A stretch of DNA of 64,000 bases from Actinomycetota bacterium. GTDB taxonomy: Bacteria > Actinomycetota > Thermoleophilia > RBG-16-64-13. The notes under the pieces were generated by a model that ran no database searches, was not told the origin of the DNA, and saw only the letters and a program-made list of their open reading frames with translations. Below, in pieces: positions 36,323 to 44,337 of this stretch (the first letter of the stretch is position 1; each line of letters begins with the position of its first letter). The stretch spans positions 1 through 64,000 of the forward strand of contig JADQBG010000016.1 in assembly GCA_016278725.1 (NCBI GenBank), given 5' to 3'. Position numbers and translations under genes: made by a program.

Positions 36323-37186
36323 GTGCTCTACGTTTGCCCCACTCCGATCGGCAACCTGGCCGACATCACCCTTCGGGTCCTCGAGACACTGCGCGCGGTG
36401 GATCTCGTCGCCTGCGAGGACACCCGCCGCACGGGGAAGTTGTTGGCCCATTACGGGATAGAAGCCCGCATGCTCAGTTTCTTCGAGCACAACGAGTTGC
36501 GCCGTCTCGAGCAGATCCTGGGGGAACTAGAAGTCGGGGCCGCGGTGGCCCTGGTTTCGGATGCCGGCATGCCCGGCCTGTCCGATCCGGGCTACACCCT
36601 GGTGCGGGCGGCCCTCGATCGAGGGCTGGCGGTAACCGTCCTGCCGGGCGCGTCGGCCATAACCACCGCGCTGGTCGCCTCCGGTCTTCCCAGCGATCGC
36701 TTCACCTTCATCGGTTACCTCCCCCGCACCGCCGGACGGCTCACGGCCTTTGTCGAGGAGGCGGGCACCGCGGGCGGGACGCTCGTCGCTTTTGAATCGC
36801 CGCGTAGACTCCGCCGCACACTGGCCGCTCTGGCCGAACGCTGGCCCAACCGGGAATTGGCCGTGGCGCGGGAGCTCACCAAGCTGCACGAGGAGTTGCT
36901 TCGGGGCTCGGCGGGGCAGCTGCTCGAGTTGCTCGCCGGCCGCGAAGAGGTGCGGGGGGAGATCGTCTTGCTGTTGGCTCCCGAGGAGGAGTCCGGCGCC
37001 GGTGGCGTGGAGGAGCGTGAGGTGCGGACGGCCCTGGCCGCCATGTTGGACGGGGGGATGGGAGTCAAGGAGGCCTCCCGTTTGGTTGCCTCTCTCACCC
37101 AGATGTCTGCCCGGGAAGCTTATCGCCTGGCGGTGGCAGTTCGCGAGAAGCCCGCGCGCCGGATGGATCAGGAAAATCAGGATTGA
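36323..37186 (+). CDS. rsmI: 16S rRNA (cytidine1402-2'-O)-methyltransferase
   Basis: 287 residues from GTG 36323, which places the protein start at MLYVCPTPIGNLADIT, the standard family N-terminus. SAM-dependent tetrapyrrole-methylase fold: LVACEDTRRTGKLLAHYGI, SFFEHNE, LVSDAGMPGLSDPGY, LPGASAITTALVASGLPSDRFTF (in two parts LPGASAITTAL and VASGLPSDRF), and FESPRRLRRTL. It methylates C1402 in the ribosomal decoding centre. The mRNA is probably leaderless. Confidence 0.95.
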   Translation: MLYVCPTPIGNLADITLRVLETLRAVDLVACEDTRRTGKLLAHYGIEARMLSFFEHNELRRLEQILGELEVGAAVALVSDAGMPGLSDPGYTLVRAALDRGLAVTVLPGASAITTALVASGLPSDRFTFIGYLPRTAGRLTAFVEEAGTAGGTLVAFESPRRLRRTLAALAERWPNRELAVARELTKLHEELLRGSAGQLLELLAGREEVRGEIVLLLAPEEESGAGGVEEREVRTALAAMLDGGMGVKEASRLVASLTQMSAREAYRLAVAVREKPARRMDQENQD

Positions 37187-37283
37187 ATAACCCCGACTTG
37201 GCGCAATAATGCTGTGCGATGAGTGACCGCCGGACCGGCTTCGCCGCGTTTCCGGCCAAGACTGGAAAGCGAGCGAGGTGGCG

Positions 37284-37721
37284 ATGCGTCGTTACGGGAA
37301 GTACCTCATCTACGCGGCCCTGGTGGCCCTGGTCCTATTCGTCGGGATCCAGTTCTTGCCCTGGGGGCCGGACCGGAACAACCCGGAGGTAACCAGCACT
37401 CCGCAATGGACCGATCCCGCGGCGCAGGAACTCGTCGAGTCGGCCTGCTACGACTGCCACAGCAACGAGACCAACTGGCCCTGGTACTCTCGCATCGCTC
37501 CGACCTCATGGCTGCTTGGCCGGGACGTCACGGAAGGCCGTACGCACCTGAACTTCTCCGAGTTCGACCGCTTCAAAGACGGCATGAAGGAGGAGACCAT
37601 CGAGTCGGTCCAGGAGGGCGAGATGCCTCCCTTCACCTACAAGACCATGCATATTAGCGCCTGGCTCGATGACCAGGAGAAGCAGATCATGGTCGACGAA
37701 TTCGAGCGAATCTTCGAGTAG
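37284..37721 (+). CDS. Membrane-anchored heme-binding domain protein (c-type CxxCH)
   Basis: 145 residues from ATG 37284 (GAGG seven nt upstream). A signal or anchor helix lies at about residues 7-25. The CYDCHS motif (about residue 56) is a c-type heme site. It is followed by NETNWPWYSRIAPTSWLLGRDV, the hallmark of the small heme-binding domain family (Haem_bd), and by the C-terminal EMPPFTYKTMH, which would give the distal ligand. It is probably an extracytoplasmic electron carrier or sensor. No cytochrome maturation or oxidase genes are adjacent. Confidence 0.85.
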   Translation: MRRYGKYLIYAALVALVLFVGIQFLPWGPDRNNPEVTSTPQWTDPAAQELVESACYDCHSNETNWPWYSRIAPTSWLLGRDVTEGRTHLNFSEFDRFKDGMKEETIESVQEGEMPPFTYKTMHISAWLDDQEKQIMVDEFERIFE

Positions 37722-37729
37722 CTAACTGG

Positions 37730-37761
37730 GGCGGGGGACGAGTTCGGGCTCTTCCCCCGCC
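37730..37761 (+). terminator. Hairpin after the heme-binding protein gene
   Basis: GGCGGGGG (37730-37737) pairs with CCCCCGCC (37754-37761). Inside, GAG and CTC can extend the pairing around TTCGGG. It has no T-run. The stretch from here to metG (about 400 bp) holds only the minus-strand small ORF and the metG promoter. Confidence 0.4.
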
Positions 37762-37885
37762 AGGCTCCAGTAGGTCCTTTCTTGCCGCAGGAGGCGGCCC
37801 CAAGGCGGGGTGCGCCTCACCGAGAGGGGAAGCTCGCCCTCTCGCTGGATCCGCGGGGAGCTGGCCAGGTCGATTTGCCCTGGGC

Positions 37886-38098
37886 TCAGTCCCGCTCCAC
37901 GTCCAAATCCAGGTCCTGATCGGGAAAGAAGCGGTCCCCGAATTCGCGTATCGACCACTGCGCGGACACCGGTTTGCCGTACTCTTGTTTCAGCTCGTTG
38001 TAACCGCTTATCTCGGCGCAGGGGATGCCGGTCTCGTTGACGAAGGTTTCCACTTTGATGCTTCGCCAGCCGGGGAACTCCCCCCGCTCCTCGAGCAT
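37886..38098 (-). CDS. Possible small acidic protein antisense to the metG promoter region
   Basis: 70 residues from ATG 38098. Its composition is protein-like rather than shadow-like: it has mixed aromatic, acidic and Ile/Val residues (IKVETFVNETGIPCAEISGY, then EYGKPVSAQWSIREFGDRFF) and an acidic end (DQDLDLDVERD). No Shine-Dalgarno sequence precedes the ATG; a GTG at the VETF position is another start. No family is recognised. It fills most of the 413-bp gap between the heme-protein gene and metG. Its start lies 21 nt from the metG -10 box, so the two would be divergent. Confidence 0.45.
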   Translation of the reverse strand: MLEERGEFPGWRSIKVETFVNETGIPCAEISGYNELKQEYGKPVSAQWSIREFGDRFFPDQDLDLDVERD

Positions 38099-38118
38099 GC
38101 CGAGGAGCGGGCCGCTTC

Positions 38119-38127
38119 TGTTAGAAT
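38119..38127 (+). promoter_or_regulatory. Extended -10 promoter of metG, leaderless type
   Basis: TGTTAGAAT, identical to the class II aldolase promoter core. The metG ATG follows after 7 nt (38128-38134), the position expected for the first transcribed base. Confidence 0.6.
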
Positions 38128-38134
38128 CCCGCGC

Positions 38135-39688
38135 ATGGCCAACTTCTACGTCACCACACCCATTTACTATGTCAACGACGTGCCGCATATCGGGCACGCG
38201 TACACCACCGCCGCGGCCGATGTGGTGGCCCGGTACCACCGCCAACTGGGGGACGAGGTCTTCTTCCTGACCGGCACCGACGAGCACGGTAACAAGGTGG
38301 CTCAGGCGGCGGAGAGGCGCGGAGTCTCGCCGCAGCAGCACGTCGACGAGATGGTGGGTAAGTTCAAGGGTGTCGCCGAGAAGATCGACGCCACCAACGA
38401 CTTCTTCATCCGCACGACCGACCTCGAGCATGAGCGCTTCGTGCAGCAGTTCGTGCAGCGCTGTTACGACAACGGCGATATTTTCCGCCACAGCTATGAG
38501 GGCCTCTACTGTCCGGCCTGCGAGGCCTACTACACCGAAGAACAACTGGTGGGCGGCCTCTGCCCGGATCACGGTATCCGGCCGGAACACATGGCCGAGG
38601 AGAACTGGTTCTTCCGTCTCTCGGCCTACCAAGAGCGGCTGGCCGCGCATTACCGGGAGCATCCCGACTTCGTGCGGCCGCGCCACCGTTACAACGAGGC
38701 GCTCAGTTTCATCGAACAGGGGCTCGAGGACATCTCCATCAGCCGCTCGGCCCTCAAGTGGGGCGTCACCGTGCCTTGGGACGAGTCCCAGGTGATCTAT
38801 GTCTGGGTGGACGCGCTGATCAACTATCTGAGCGCGCTCCACTACGCTCCGGACCCGGCTGCCGGCGCCGCCGGTGGACCGGGGAAGACACTTTTCGAGC
38901 GGTTCTGGCCGGCCACCTACCACCTGATGGCCCAGGACATCCTCAAGTTCCACGGGGTGATCTGGCCCGCTCTGTTGATGAGCGCCGGCTACGAGTTGCC
39001 CGAGCATCTCTTCATCCACGGCTACCTCAAGCTGGGCGGGGAGAAGATCTCGAAGACCCGGGGCAACGTGATGGACCCTTTCCCGCTGATCGAACAGTAC
39101 GGCGCCGACCCCTTTCGCTACTACTGCCTGCGGGAGGTGAGCTTCGGTTCCGATGGCGTGGTCAGCGAGGAATCCTTCAAAAACCGCTACAACACGGAAC
39201 TGGCGAACGATCTGGGGAATCTGCTGAGCCGCACCACTTCCATGATCGCCAAGTACCGGGAGGGCCTGATCCCCGGCCGCCCGAGTGGATCGGCGGGGAG
39301 TTCTCCCCTCGCGGCCGAGGCGGAGCAGATCGTCGGCAACGTGCGCGCCAAGCTGGACCAGATGGATCTGACCGGGGCGCTCGAGACAATTTGGGAACTG
39401 GTGCGCCGGCTGAACCGCTACGTGGAGGAGTGCGCTCCCTGGAAGCAGGCCAAGGCCCAGGATTCCGAGGGACTGGACGCGACTCTGCGCGACCTGACCG
39501 AGGGGTTGCGGTTGCTGGCGGTGCTCCTGCATCCATTCATGCCCGCGACCGCCGACGAGATCCTGCGGCGGCTGGGCCTCGAACCCGGACCGGAGACTTA
39601 CTCTTGGGCGAACACCACTTGGGGAGGGCTCCCCGATGGACTCCGGGTGGTCGCCGGGGCTCCGCTCTTTCCCCGCATCGAGGAGTAG
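38135..39688 (+). CDS. metG: Methionyl-tRNA synthetase
   Basis: 517 residues from ATG 38135, giving the normal N-terminus MANFYVTTPIYYVNDVPHIG. Class I signatures are HIGHAYTT and KISKTRGN (KMSKS variant). The zinc-knuckle region is CPACEAYYTEEQLVGGLCPD. The anticodon-binding helical domain covers the last 150 residues. There is no C-terminal tRNA-binding (EMAP-like) domain, as in other short actinobacterial MetG. It heads a run of housekeeping genes (tatD, rsmA, lipoprotein, ispE), and the upstream promoter predicts a leaderless mRNA. Confidence 0.97.
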   Translation: MANFYVTTPIYYVNDVPHIGHAYTTAAADVVARYHRQLGDEVFFLTGTDEHGNKVAQAAERRGVSPQQHVDEMVGKFKGVAEKIDATNDFFIRTTDLEHERFVQQFVQRCYDNGDIFRHSYEGLYCPACEAYYTEEQLVGGLCPDHGIRPEHMAEENWFFRLSAYQERLAAHYREHPDFVRPRHRYNEALSFIEQGLEDISISRSALKWGVTVPWDESQVIYVWVDALINYLSALHYAPDPAAGAAGGPGKTLFERFWPATYHLMAQDILKFHGVIWPALLMSAGYELPEHLFIHGYLKLGGEKISKTRGNVMDPFPLIEQYGADPFRYYCLREVSFGSDGVVSEESFKNRYNTELANDLGNLLSRTTSMIAKYREGLIPGRPSGSAGSSPLAAEAEQIVGNVRAKLDQMDLTGALETIWELVRRLNRYVEECAPWKQAKAQDSEGLDATLRDLTEGLRLLAVLLHPFMPATADEILRRLGLEPGPETYSWANTTWGGLPDGLRVVAGAPLFPRIEE

Positions 39689-40472
39689 CCGGGCGACGTT
39701 TGTCGATACCCACACCCACCTCGATCATGTCGAGGAGGCCGCCGCGGAACTCGTCGAGCACGCCCGGCAGGCCGGGGTCTCTTTGATCATCCAATCGGGT
39801 ACCGACCTGGAATCCTCGCGGGCTGCGGTGGCCCTCGCCCAGCGCTTTCCCGAGGTCTTTGCGACCGTCGGCATTCACCCGCACGACTCCGCGGCGGCCT
39901 CGGAGCGGGACCTGGAGGGTCTGCGGGAGCTGGCCCGGGATCCCAAGGTGCTTGCCCTGGGGGAGACCGGCCTCGACTTCTACCGCGACTACGCCCCTCA
40001 CGGCGAACAGGAGCGGGTGTTCCGGGGGCAGCTTGAGTTGGCCGGGGAACTCGAACTCCCTCTGGTGGTTCACACCCGGGCGGCCGACCAGGCCAGTCTC
40101 GGGCTGTTGGCGGAAATGGCCGAGGGCCGCAACGTGGTCCTCCACTGCTTCTCCATGCCGGGTGCGCTCGCCGAGGTGGTGGAGCGGGGCTACTACGTGA
40201 GCTTCGCCGGAAACGTCACCTACAAGAACGCGGGCGATCTGCAGGAAGCGGCGCGGCTGGTGCCCGAGGAGCTCATGCTGGTGGAGACCGACGCTCCTTA
40301 CCTCTCGCCCGAGCCCCGGCGGGGCCGGCCGAACGAACCGGCATCCATCGTTCACACCTACCGCTTCTTGGCGGAGTTACGGGGCCTCTGCCCGGAGGCG
40401 CTCGGGGCGAAGGTCCGGGCCAACGCTCTGCGTGCCTTCCCCCGCCTCGGCGCATTCCTCCGCGCCCGATGA
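39636..40472 (+). CDS. tatD: TatD family metal-dependent DNase
   Basis: 278 residues. ATG 39636 lies inside metG (53-nt overlap) and has GGGGAGGG seven nt upstream; no later start codon precedes the first metal motif. Metal ligands: VDTHTHLDH, ALGETGLDFYRDYAP, LVVHTRAAD, VLHCFSMPG and ETDAPYLSPEPRRG. TatD enzymes are 3'-5' exonucleases/AP-type nucleases that also edit D-aminoacyl-tRNA in some species. Placement after metG and before rsmA is conserved in actinobacteria and Firmicutes. Confidence 0.94.
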   Translation: MDSGWSPGLRSFPASRSSRATFVDTHTHLDHVEEAAAELVEHARQAGVSLIIQSGTDLESSRAAVALAQRFPEVFATVGIHPHDSAAASERDLEGLRELARDPKVLALGETGLDFYRDYAPHGEQERVFRGQLELAGELELPLVVHTRAADQASLGLLAEMAEGRNVVLHCFSMPGALAEVVERGYYVSFAGNVTYKNAGDLQEAARLVPEELMLVETDAPYLSPEPRRGRPNEPASIVHTYRFLAELRGLCPEALGAKVRANALRAFPRLGAFLRAR

Positions 40473-41374
40473 GCCCGGACGAGGGCGAGCCCGGCGGACT
40501 CCCCGGCGGACCGCCCGGCGGAGTCCCCGGCGGACCCCGGCAGATTTCGCTCGCCCGGCTGCGCGAGTTTGGAGTAGTCCCCAAACGCAGTCTGGGCCAG
40601 AACTTCTTGGTCGACGACAACATCCTGGGGCTGATCCTCGACCGGCTGGGGCCCACGCCGGCGGACGTGGTGCTCGAGGTGGGTGCCGGTCTGGGGGTGC
40701 TCACCCGCGCGCTGGCGCGGGCCGCCGGGCATGTGCACGCTTTCGAGATAGACCGCTCCCTGGAGCCGGCCCTGCGCTCGACGCTGGGGGAGGAGTCCAA
40801 CGTCAGCCTCCACTTCGCGGATGTGCTCGACGCGGATCTGGGTGCGCTGGACCCGGCTCCCACCCTCTGCGGCAGCAACCTGCCCTACTCGCCGGCGGCA
40901 CCCTTCCTGGCCGAAGCCGCCTGGAGGCTGCCCGGTATCCGCCGTTACACGGTGATGCTGCAGCGCGAGGTGGCCGACCGGCTGATGGCGCATCCCGGAA
41001 CCAAGAGCTACAGCGGGATCTCCGCCTGGATCCAGCTTCACTTCGATGTGGTCGATCATCGTCCGCTCTCGCGCGCGATCTTCTATCCCCGGCCCAACGT
41101 CGATTCCAGCCTGCTTACCCTGGAGCGCGCGGTCAAGGACGAGTCCGTGACCCAGCACCCGGCCCGGCTGCGCCGGGTGATCGACGCCGCCTTTCAGCAG
41201 CGGCGAAAGTCGCTGGTCAACTCGGTCTCTTCCAGTCTGGGCATCGAGAAGGCCGCGGTGATCGGGGCCCTGGCGGCTGCGGGATTCGATCCGAAAGCGC
41301 GGGCGGAGGAGCTTCCGCCGATGGAATTTGTTAAGCTGAGCGGCGCATTAACGGGATTGATGGAGATGCCATGA
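40469..41374 (+). CDS. rsmA: 16S rRNA dimethyladenosine transferase (RsmA/KsgA)
   Basis: 301 residues, ATGA overlap with tatD. The SAM-binding region is SLGQNFLVDDNIL, EVGAGLGVLTRALA and FEIDRSLEP. The catalytic motif is GSNLPYSPAAPFL (NLPY). YPRPNVDSSLLTL and RRKSLVNSV follow in the C-terminal domain. It dimethylates A1518 and A1519 of 16S rRNA. An N-terminal head of about 22 residues is a low-complexity Gly-Pro repeat (PGGPPGGVPGG) produced by CCCGGCGGA DNA repeats and is absent from most homologues. Confidence 0.95.
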   Translation: MSPDEGEPGGLPGGPPGGVPGGPRQISLARLREFGVVPKRSLGQNFLVDDNILGLILDRLGPTPADVVLEVGAGLGVLTRALARAAGHVHAFEIDRSLEPALRSTLGEESNVSLHFADVLDADLGALDPAPTLCGSNLPYSPAAPFLAEAAWRLPGIRRYTVMLQREVADRLMAHPGTKSYSGISAWIQLHFDVVDHRPLSRAIFYPRPNVDSSLLTLERAVKDESVTQHPARLRRVIDAAFQQRRKSLVNSVSSSLGIEKAAVIGALAAAGFDPKARAEELPPMEFVKLSGALTGLMEMP

Positions 41375-41898
41375 TCGATCTAGAAAGACCGCATGCATCG
41401 AAAAACCCAGTGCCCGCCGAGACCCGCTTTCTTCGCCGCGCGGCCGCCCCGCTTGGCTCCGCCGTCCTGCTCGCGGCTTTCTTGCTCCTGGCATTCGGCG
41501 CGCTCGTCGGATGCGGGTCCGCCCAGCATCCCGAGTCCACGCTGTCCGACCTGGGCGACGTCGTGGGCGTCCAGCGACAGGACGAGATCGACTTCGAGAC
41601 CTTGATGGACGACTACACCACCGAGGATTATGCGCAGAACACCGAGGCCGAGTTGGTGAATTATCAGCTTTTTCTTGCGGCCAAGGCCTCTGATATCTCG
41701 CTGAATCAGGCGGACCCGCCCGATCTGGTCGAGACCACCGTGGAGGAGTCCGGGGACGAGGCGACCGTCACCTTCGACTTTCAGCGCCGGGAGGGCCTTT
41801 TCGCGGTGGCCGACATCTCCACCATAGTCATCCAACTGGTGGATACGGGAGCCGAGGAGCATCCCTGGCGCATCCGTTCTATCGATCTGGAACGGTAG
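41371..41898 (+). CDS. Predicted lipoprotein of unknown function
   Basis: 175 residues, ATGA overlap with rsmA. A long cytoplasmic head (about 25 residues) precedes a hydrophobic stretch and a lipobox GALVGC (Cys about residue 48). The mature part is acidic, with a DEIDFETLMDDYTTEDYAQN segment and a final beta-rich domain (VTFDFQRREGLFAVADISTI). In Mycobacterium the rsmA neighbour is a cell-wall protein (RpfB), but this protein shows no resuscitation-factor domain. Its role is unknown. Confidence 0.7.
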   Translation: MIDLERPHASKNPVPAETRFLRRAAAPLGSAVLLAAFLLLAFGALVGCGSAQHPESTLSDLGDVVGVQRQDEIDFETLMDDYTTEDYAQNTEAELVNYQLFLAAKASDISLNQADPPDLVETTVEESGDEATVTFDFQRREGLFAVADISTIVIQLVDTGAEEHPWRIRSIDLER

Positions 41899-41900
41899 CT

Positions 41901-42842
41901 TTGACGGCGCCCCTGAGGGTCAGAGCGCCGGGCAAAGTGAACCTCACTCTGCTCGTGGGTCCCCCGCGGGGAGACGGCTATCACGAACTCCTGACGGTTT
42001 TTGCCCCCGTCGGGCTCTACGACGAACTGATATTCGAGATTGAGGCCGCGCCGCTGGAAGAAGGCCAATCCTCGGAGCCGGCGAAAGTGACCTGCCCCGG
42101 AGTGCCCTCCGAGGGCAACCTGGTGGGCTCGGCGCTCGGCGCCTTGGCCTCGGCCTCGGGTTGGCAACTGCGCGGGTCGGTAACGGTGCGGAAGCATCTG
42201 CCCGTGGCCGCCGGCATGGGCGGCGGCAGCTCGGATGCCGCCGCGGCGCTCAAAGTGGGCGCCGAATTGATCGAGGCGGCCGGCGGGCCTGCATTCTCCA
42301 GCGAAGAACTTCGGCGGCTGGCCCGGGAACTGGGGGCGGACGTGCCCTTCTTTCTGGATCCGCGCCCCTGCCTGGCTCGCGGTGTCGGTGAGCTGATGGA
42401 GAACCTCCGCCTGCCGCCCCTGCCGCTGGTGCTGACCTTTCCCGACGCCGCACTCTCCACCGCCGAGGTCTACCGTACCTTCGACGGGGTCGCCGCTGAG
42501 GAGTCAGGGGCGGCCTTCGCCGGCCGGGCTCTGCGGAGCGAGACCGCTTGGCGGTCCATCTCGCGGGCGTGGGAGTCCGAGGAACTCATCCTGCCCGAGC
42601 TATGCGCACAGGTGGCCGGCCTGCTCTTCAACGATCTGGAGCAGGCCTCTTTCCATTTGCTGCCCGAGCTCCTCGAGGCGAAGGTCGGACTCGAGCGCCG
42701 GGGAGTGCTGGGGGCGCTCGTCAGCGGGTCGGGTCCCACGGTCTTTGGCCTCTGCGTTTCCGAGGTCGAAGCCGAGACCATCGCCCAAGAACTCGAGCGG
42801 GACGAGGTGCACGCCACCCAGGTGAGCACCCTGGCCGGCTGA
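41901..42842 (+). CDS. ispE: 4-diphosphocytidyl-2-C-methyl-D-erythritol kinase
   Basis: 313 residues, TTG start two nt after the lipoprotein stop. GHMP kinase features: N-terminal VRAPGKVNLTLLVGPPRGDG, glycine-rich ATP loop LPVAAGMGGGSSDAAAAL, the catalytic Asp in LGADVPFFLDPRPCLARG, and the C-terminal GALVSGSGPTVFGL. It catalyses the ATP-dependent step of the MEP isoprenoid pathway. Short CGGCTGAACC-type repeats lie at and after its stop codon. Confidence 0.95.
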   Translation: MTAPLRVRAPGKVNLTLLVGPPRGDGYHELLTVFAPVGLYDELIFEIEAAPLEEGQSSEPAKVTCPGVPSEGNLVGSALGALASASGWQLRGSVTVRKHLPVAAGMGGGSSDAAAALKVGAELIEAAGGPAFSSEELRRLARELGADVPFFLDPRPCLARGVGELMENLRLPPLPLVLTFPDAALSTAEVYRTFDGVAAEESGAAFAGRALRSETAWRSISRAWESEELILPELCAQVAGLLFNDLEQASFHLLPELLEAKVGLERRGVLGALVSGSGPTVFGLCVSEVEAETIAQELERDEVHATQVSTLAG

Positions 42843-42929
42843 ACCCTCGGCCGCGCCGAACCTACCGGCCAGCTGAACCTGCCGGCCGGTCAACCGCCCG
42901 CCCGGCTGAACCTCGCGCCCGGAGGTCTC

Positions 42930-42958
42930 TTGACGCTCCCTCTGGCTGTACCTATACT
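42930..42958 (+). promoter_or_regulatory. Strong sigma-70-type promoter of tRNA-Gln (and glmU)
   Basis: TTGACG (42930-42935), a 17-bp spacer and TATACT (42953-42958) form the best two-box promoter in the window. Transcription should start near 42965, about 20 nt before the mature tRNA. Confidence 0.8.
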
Positions 42959-42984
42959 TACCCGTCGCTGTCGAGCGCTTGCTT

Positions 42985-43056
42985 TGGGGCGTAGCCAAGT
43001 GGAAAGGCAACGGGTTTTGGTCCCGTGATTCCCAGGTTCGAATCCTGGCGCCCCAG
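42985..43056 (+). tRNA. tRNA-Gln (anticodon TTG)
   Basis: A 72-nt cloverleaf: acceptor TGGGGCG pairs with CGCCCCA, the D-arm is within TAGCCAAGTGGAAAGGCAA, the anticodon stem ACGGG/CCCGT encloses TTTTGGT (anticodon TTG), and the T-arm has GGTTCGAATCC. The discriminator base is G, as expected for glutamine. CCA is not encoded. glmU begins 24 nt downstream on the same strand, so the tRNA is probably cut out of a longer transcript. Confidence 0.95.
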
Positions 43057-43080
43057 CTTCATTCCTTTCCGAGAACGCGC

Positions 43081-44337
43081 ATGATCGAGGGCCGAAAACA
43101 GGTGACGTCTTCCATACCGACCGCAGTCGTTTTGGCCGCGGGGCTGGGTACCCGGATGAAGTCGCGAACCCCCAAGGTTCTCCACGAGGTCTGCGGCGTC
43201 CCGCTCCTGTCTCATATCCTGGAGGCCGTGGGCGCGCTACAGCCGGAGCGCCTGGTGGTGGTTCTGGGGCCCGGCCACGAACGGGTGGAGCCGCATCTGC
43301 CCGAGTCCGCCCGCGTGGCCCTGCAGCTCGAGCCCCGGGGGACCGGCGACGCCGTGCTCAAGGCTTCCGGTGAGATCCTCGACGGCCCTATGTTGGTGCT
43401 GCCCGGGGATACCCCTCTCATCACGGCGGAGGTGTTGGACGCACTGGTCGCCCATCACCGCGCTTCCGAGGCCTCCGCTACCCTCCTCACCATGATCCTC
43501 GACGATCCCAGCGGCTACGGCCGGATCATTCGGGACGATGCCGGCGACGTGACGGCGATTGTCGAGCACCGCGACGCCGACGCAGAGCAGCGCCGCATCA
43601 AAGAGGTCAACGCGGGCATGTACGTGCTTCCCGGCCGCAGAACCCTGGAGCTTCTTCGCGGGGTCGGGGACCAGAACGATCAGGGCGAGGTCTACCTGAC
43701 CGACGTGATCGCCGCCCTCCGGGCTGAGGGCCTGCGGGTGAGCGCGCTGCCGGTGGCCGACCCCACGGTGACCCTCGGCGTGAATTCGCGGGTGGAGCTC
43801 GCCGAGGCGCAGGGCCTGATGCGCGCCCGCATCCTCGAGGGCTGGATGCGTGAGGGGGTCACCATCGAAGACCCGGCCTCGACCTTCATCGACGCCCGGG
43901 TGCGGCTGAGTGCCGACGTCCGCATCCTTCCCTTCAGCTCCTTGCGGGGAGAAACCGCAGTCGGTCGGGGCAGTGAAATTGGGCCGGGCAGCAGCCTGAC
44001 CGACACGCTGGTGGGAGAGGGTGCGCGGGTGATCCAGTCCCACACCGAGCGCGCGCGGATAGGCGACCGGGCGCTCGTCGGCCCCTTCAGTTACCTGAGC
44101 CCGAAGGCCCCACTCGAGGATGCGGACGAGACCGGCGCTTTCGTCCAGATCGAGAACGGCACGGCGGTCGCCCCCTTCAGTCGCGGGGATGGGGTTACGA
44201 TCGGGGCCGGTTCGGTCATTACCCAAGATGTAGCCGAGGGGAAGCCGGGTAGCTCCCGAACGCGACAGGAGAGCATCCCGGGATACACGGCACGAGCGGC
44301 CGAACCAAACGGGGAGGATGGCCAGGATGGAACCTAG
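43081..44337 (+). CDS. glmU: GlmU uridyltransferase with internally deleted acetyltransferase domain
   Basis: 418 residues (typical GlmU about 450-460). The N-terminal uridyltransferase is complete: VVLAAGLGTRMKSRTPKVLH, LEPRGTGDAVLKA, LPGDTPLI and EVNAGMYVLPG. The left-handed beta-helix then starts normally (GSEIGPGSSLTDTLVG) but jumps from ETGAFVQIENG straight to AVAPFSRGDGVTIGAGSVIT. The segment that in E. coli carries AGHLTYLGD, NIGAGTITCNYDG and the following Lys is missing (about 50-60 residues). It therefore lacks the catalytic His, the Tyr/Asn and the acetyl-CoA-site residues. UDP-GlcNAc synthesis could still occur from GlcNAc-1-P made elsewhere. ATG 43081 is assumed; GTG 43102 is an alternative. 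Confidence 0.92.
   Translation: MIEGRKQVTSSIPTAVVLAAGLGTRMKSRTPKVLHEVCGVPLLSHILEAVGALQPERLVVVLGPGHERVEPHLPESARVALQLEPRGTGDAVLKASGEILDGPMLVLPGDTPLITAEVLDALVAHHRASEASATLLTMILDDPSGYGRIIRDDAGDVTAIVEHRDADAEQRRIKEVNAGMYVLPGRRTLELLRGVGDQNDQGEVYLTDVIAALRAEGLRVSALPVADPTVTLGVNSRVELAEAQGLMRARILEGWMREGVTIEDPASTFIDARVRLSADVRILPFSSLRGETAVGRGSEIGPGSSLTDTLVGEGARVIQSHTERARIGDRALVGPFSYLSPKAPLEDADETGAFVQIENGTAVAPFSRGDGVTIGAGSVITQDVAEGKPGSSRTRQESIPGYTARAAEPNGEDGQDGT

Noticed and set aside
37722-37885. A second minus-strand gene before metG
   Set aside because: The frame reads somewhat like protein (SVRRTPPWGRLLRQERTYWS) but has no plausible start codon or ribosome site of its own. It is mentioned only as a possible frameshifted extension of the 70-residue ORF.
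40469-40540. Gly-Pro repeat at the RsmA N-terminus as a functional domain
   Set aside because: It is encoded by CCCGGCGGA repeats and is probably slippage-made low complexity, not a domain.
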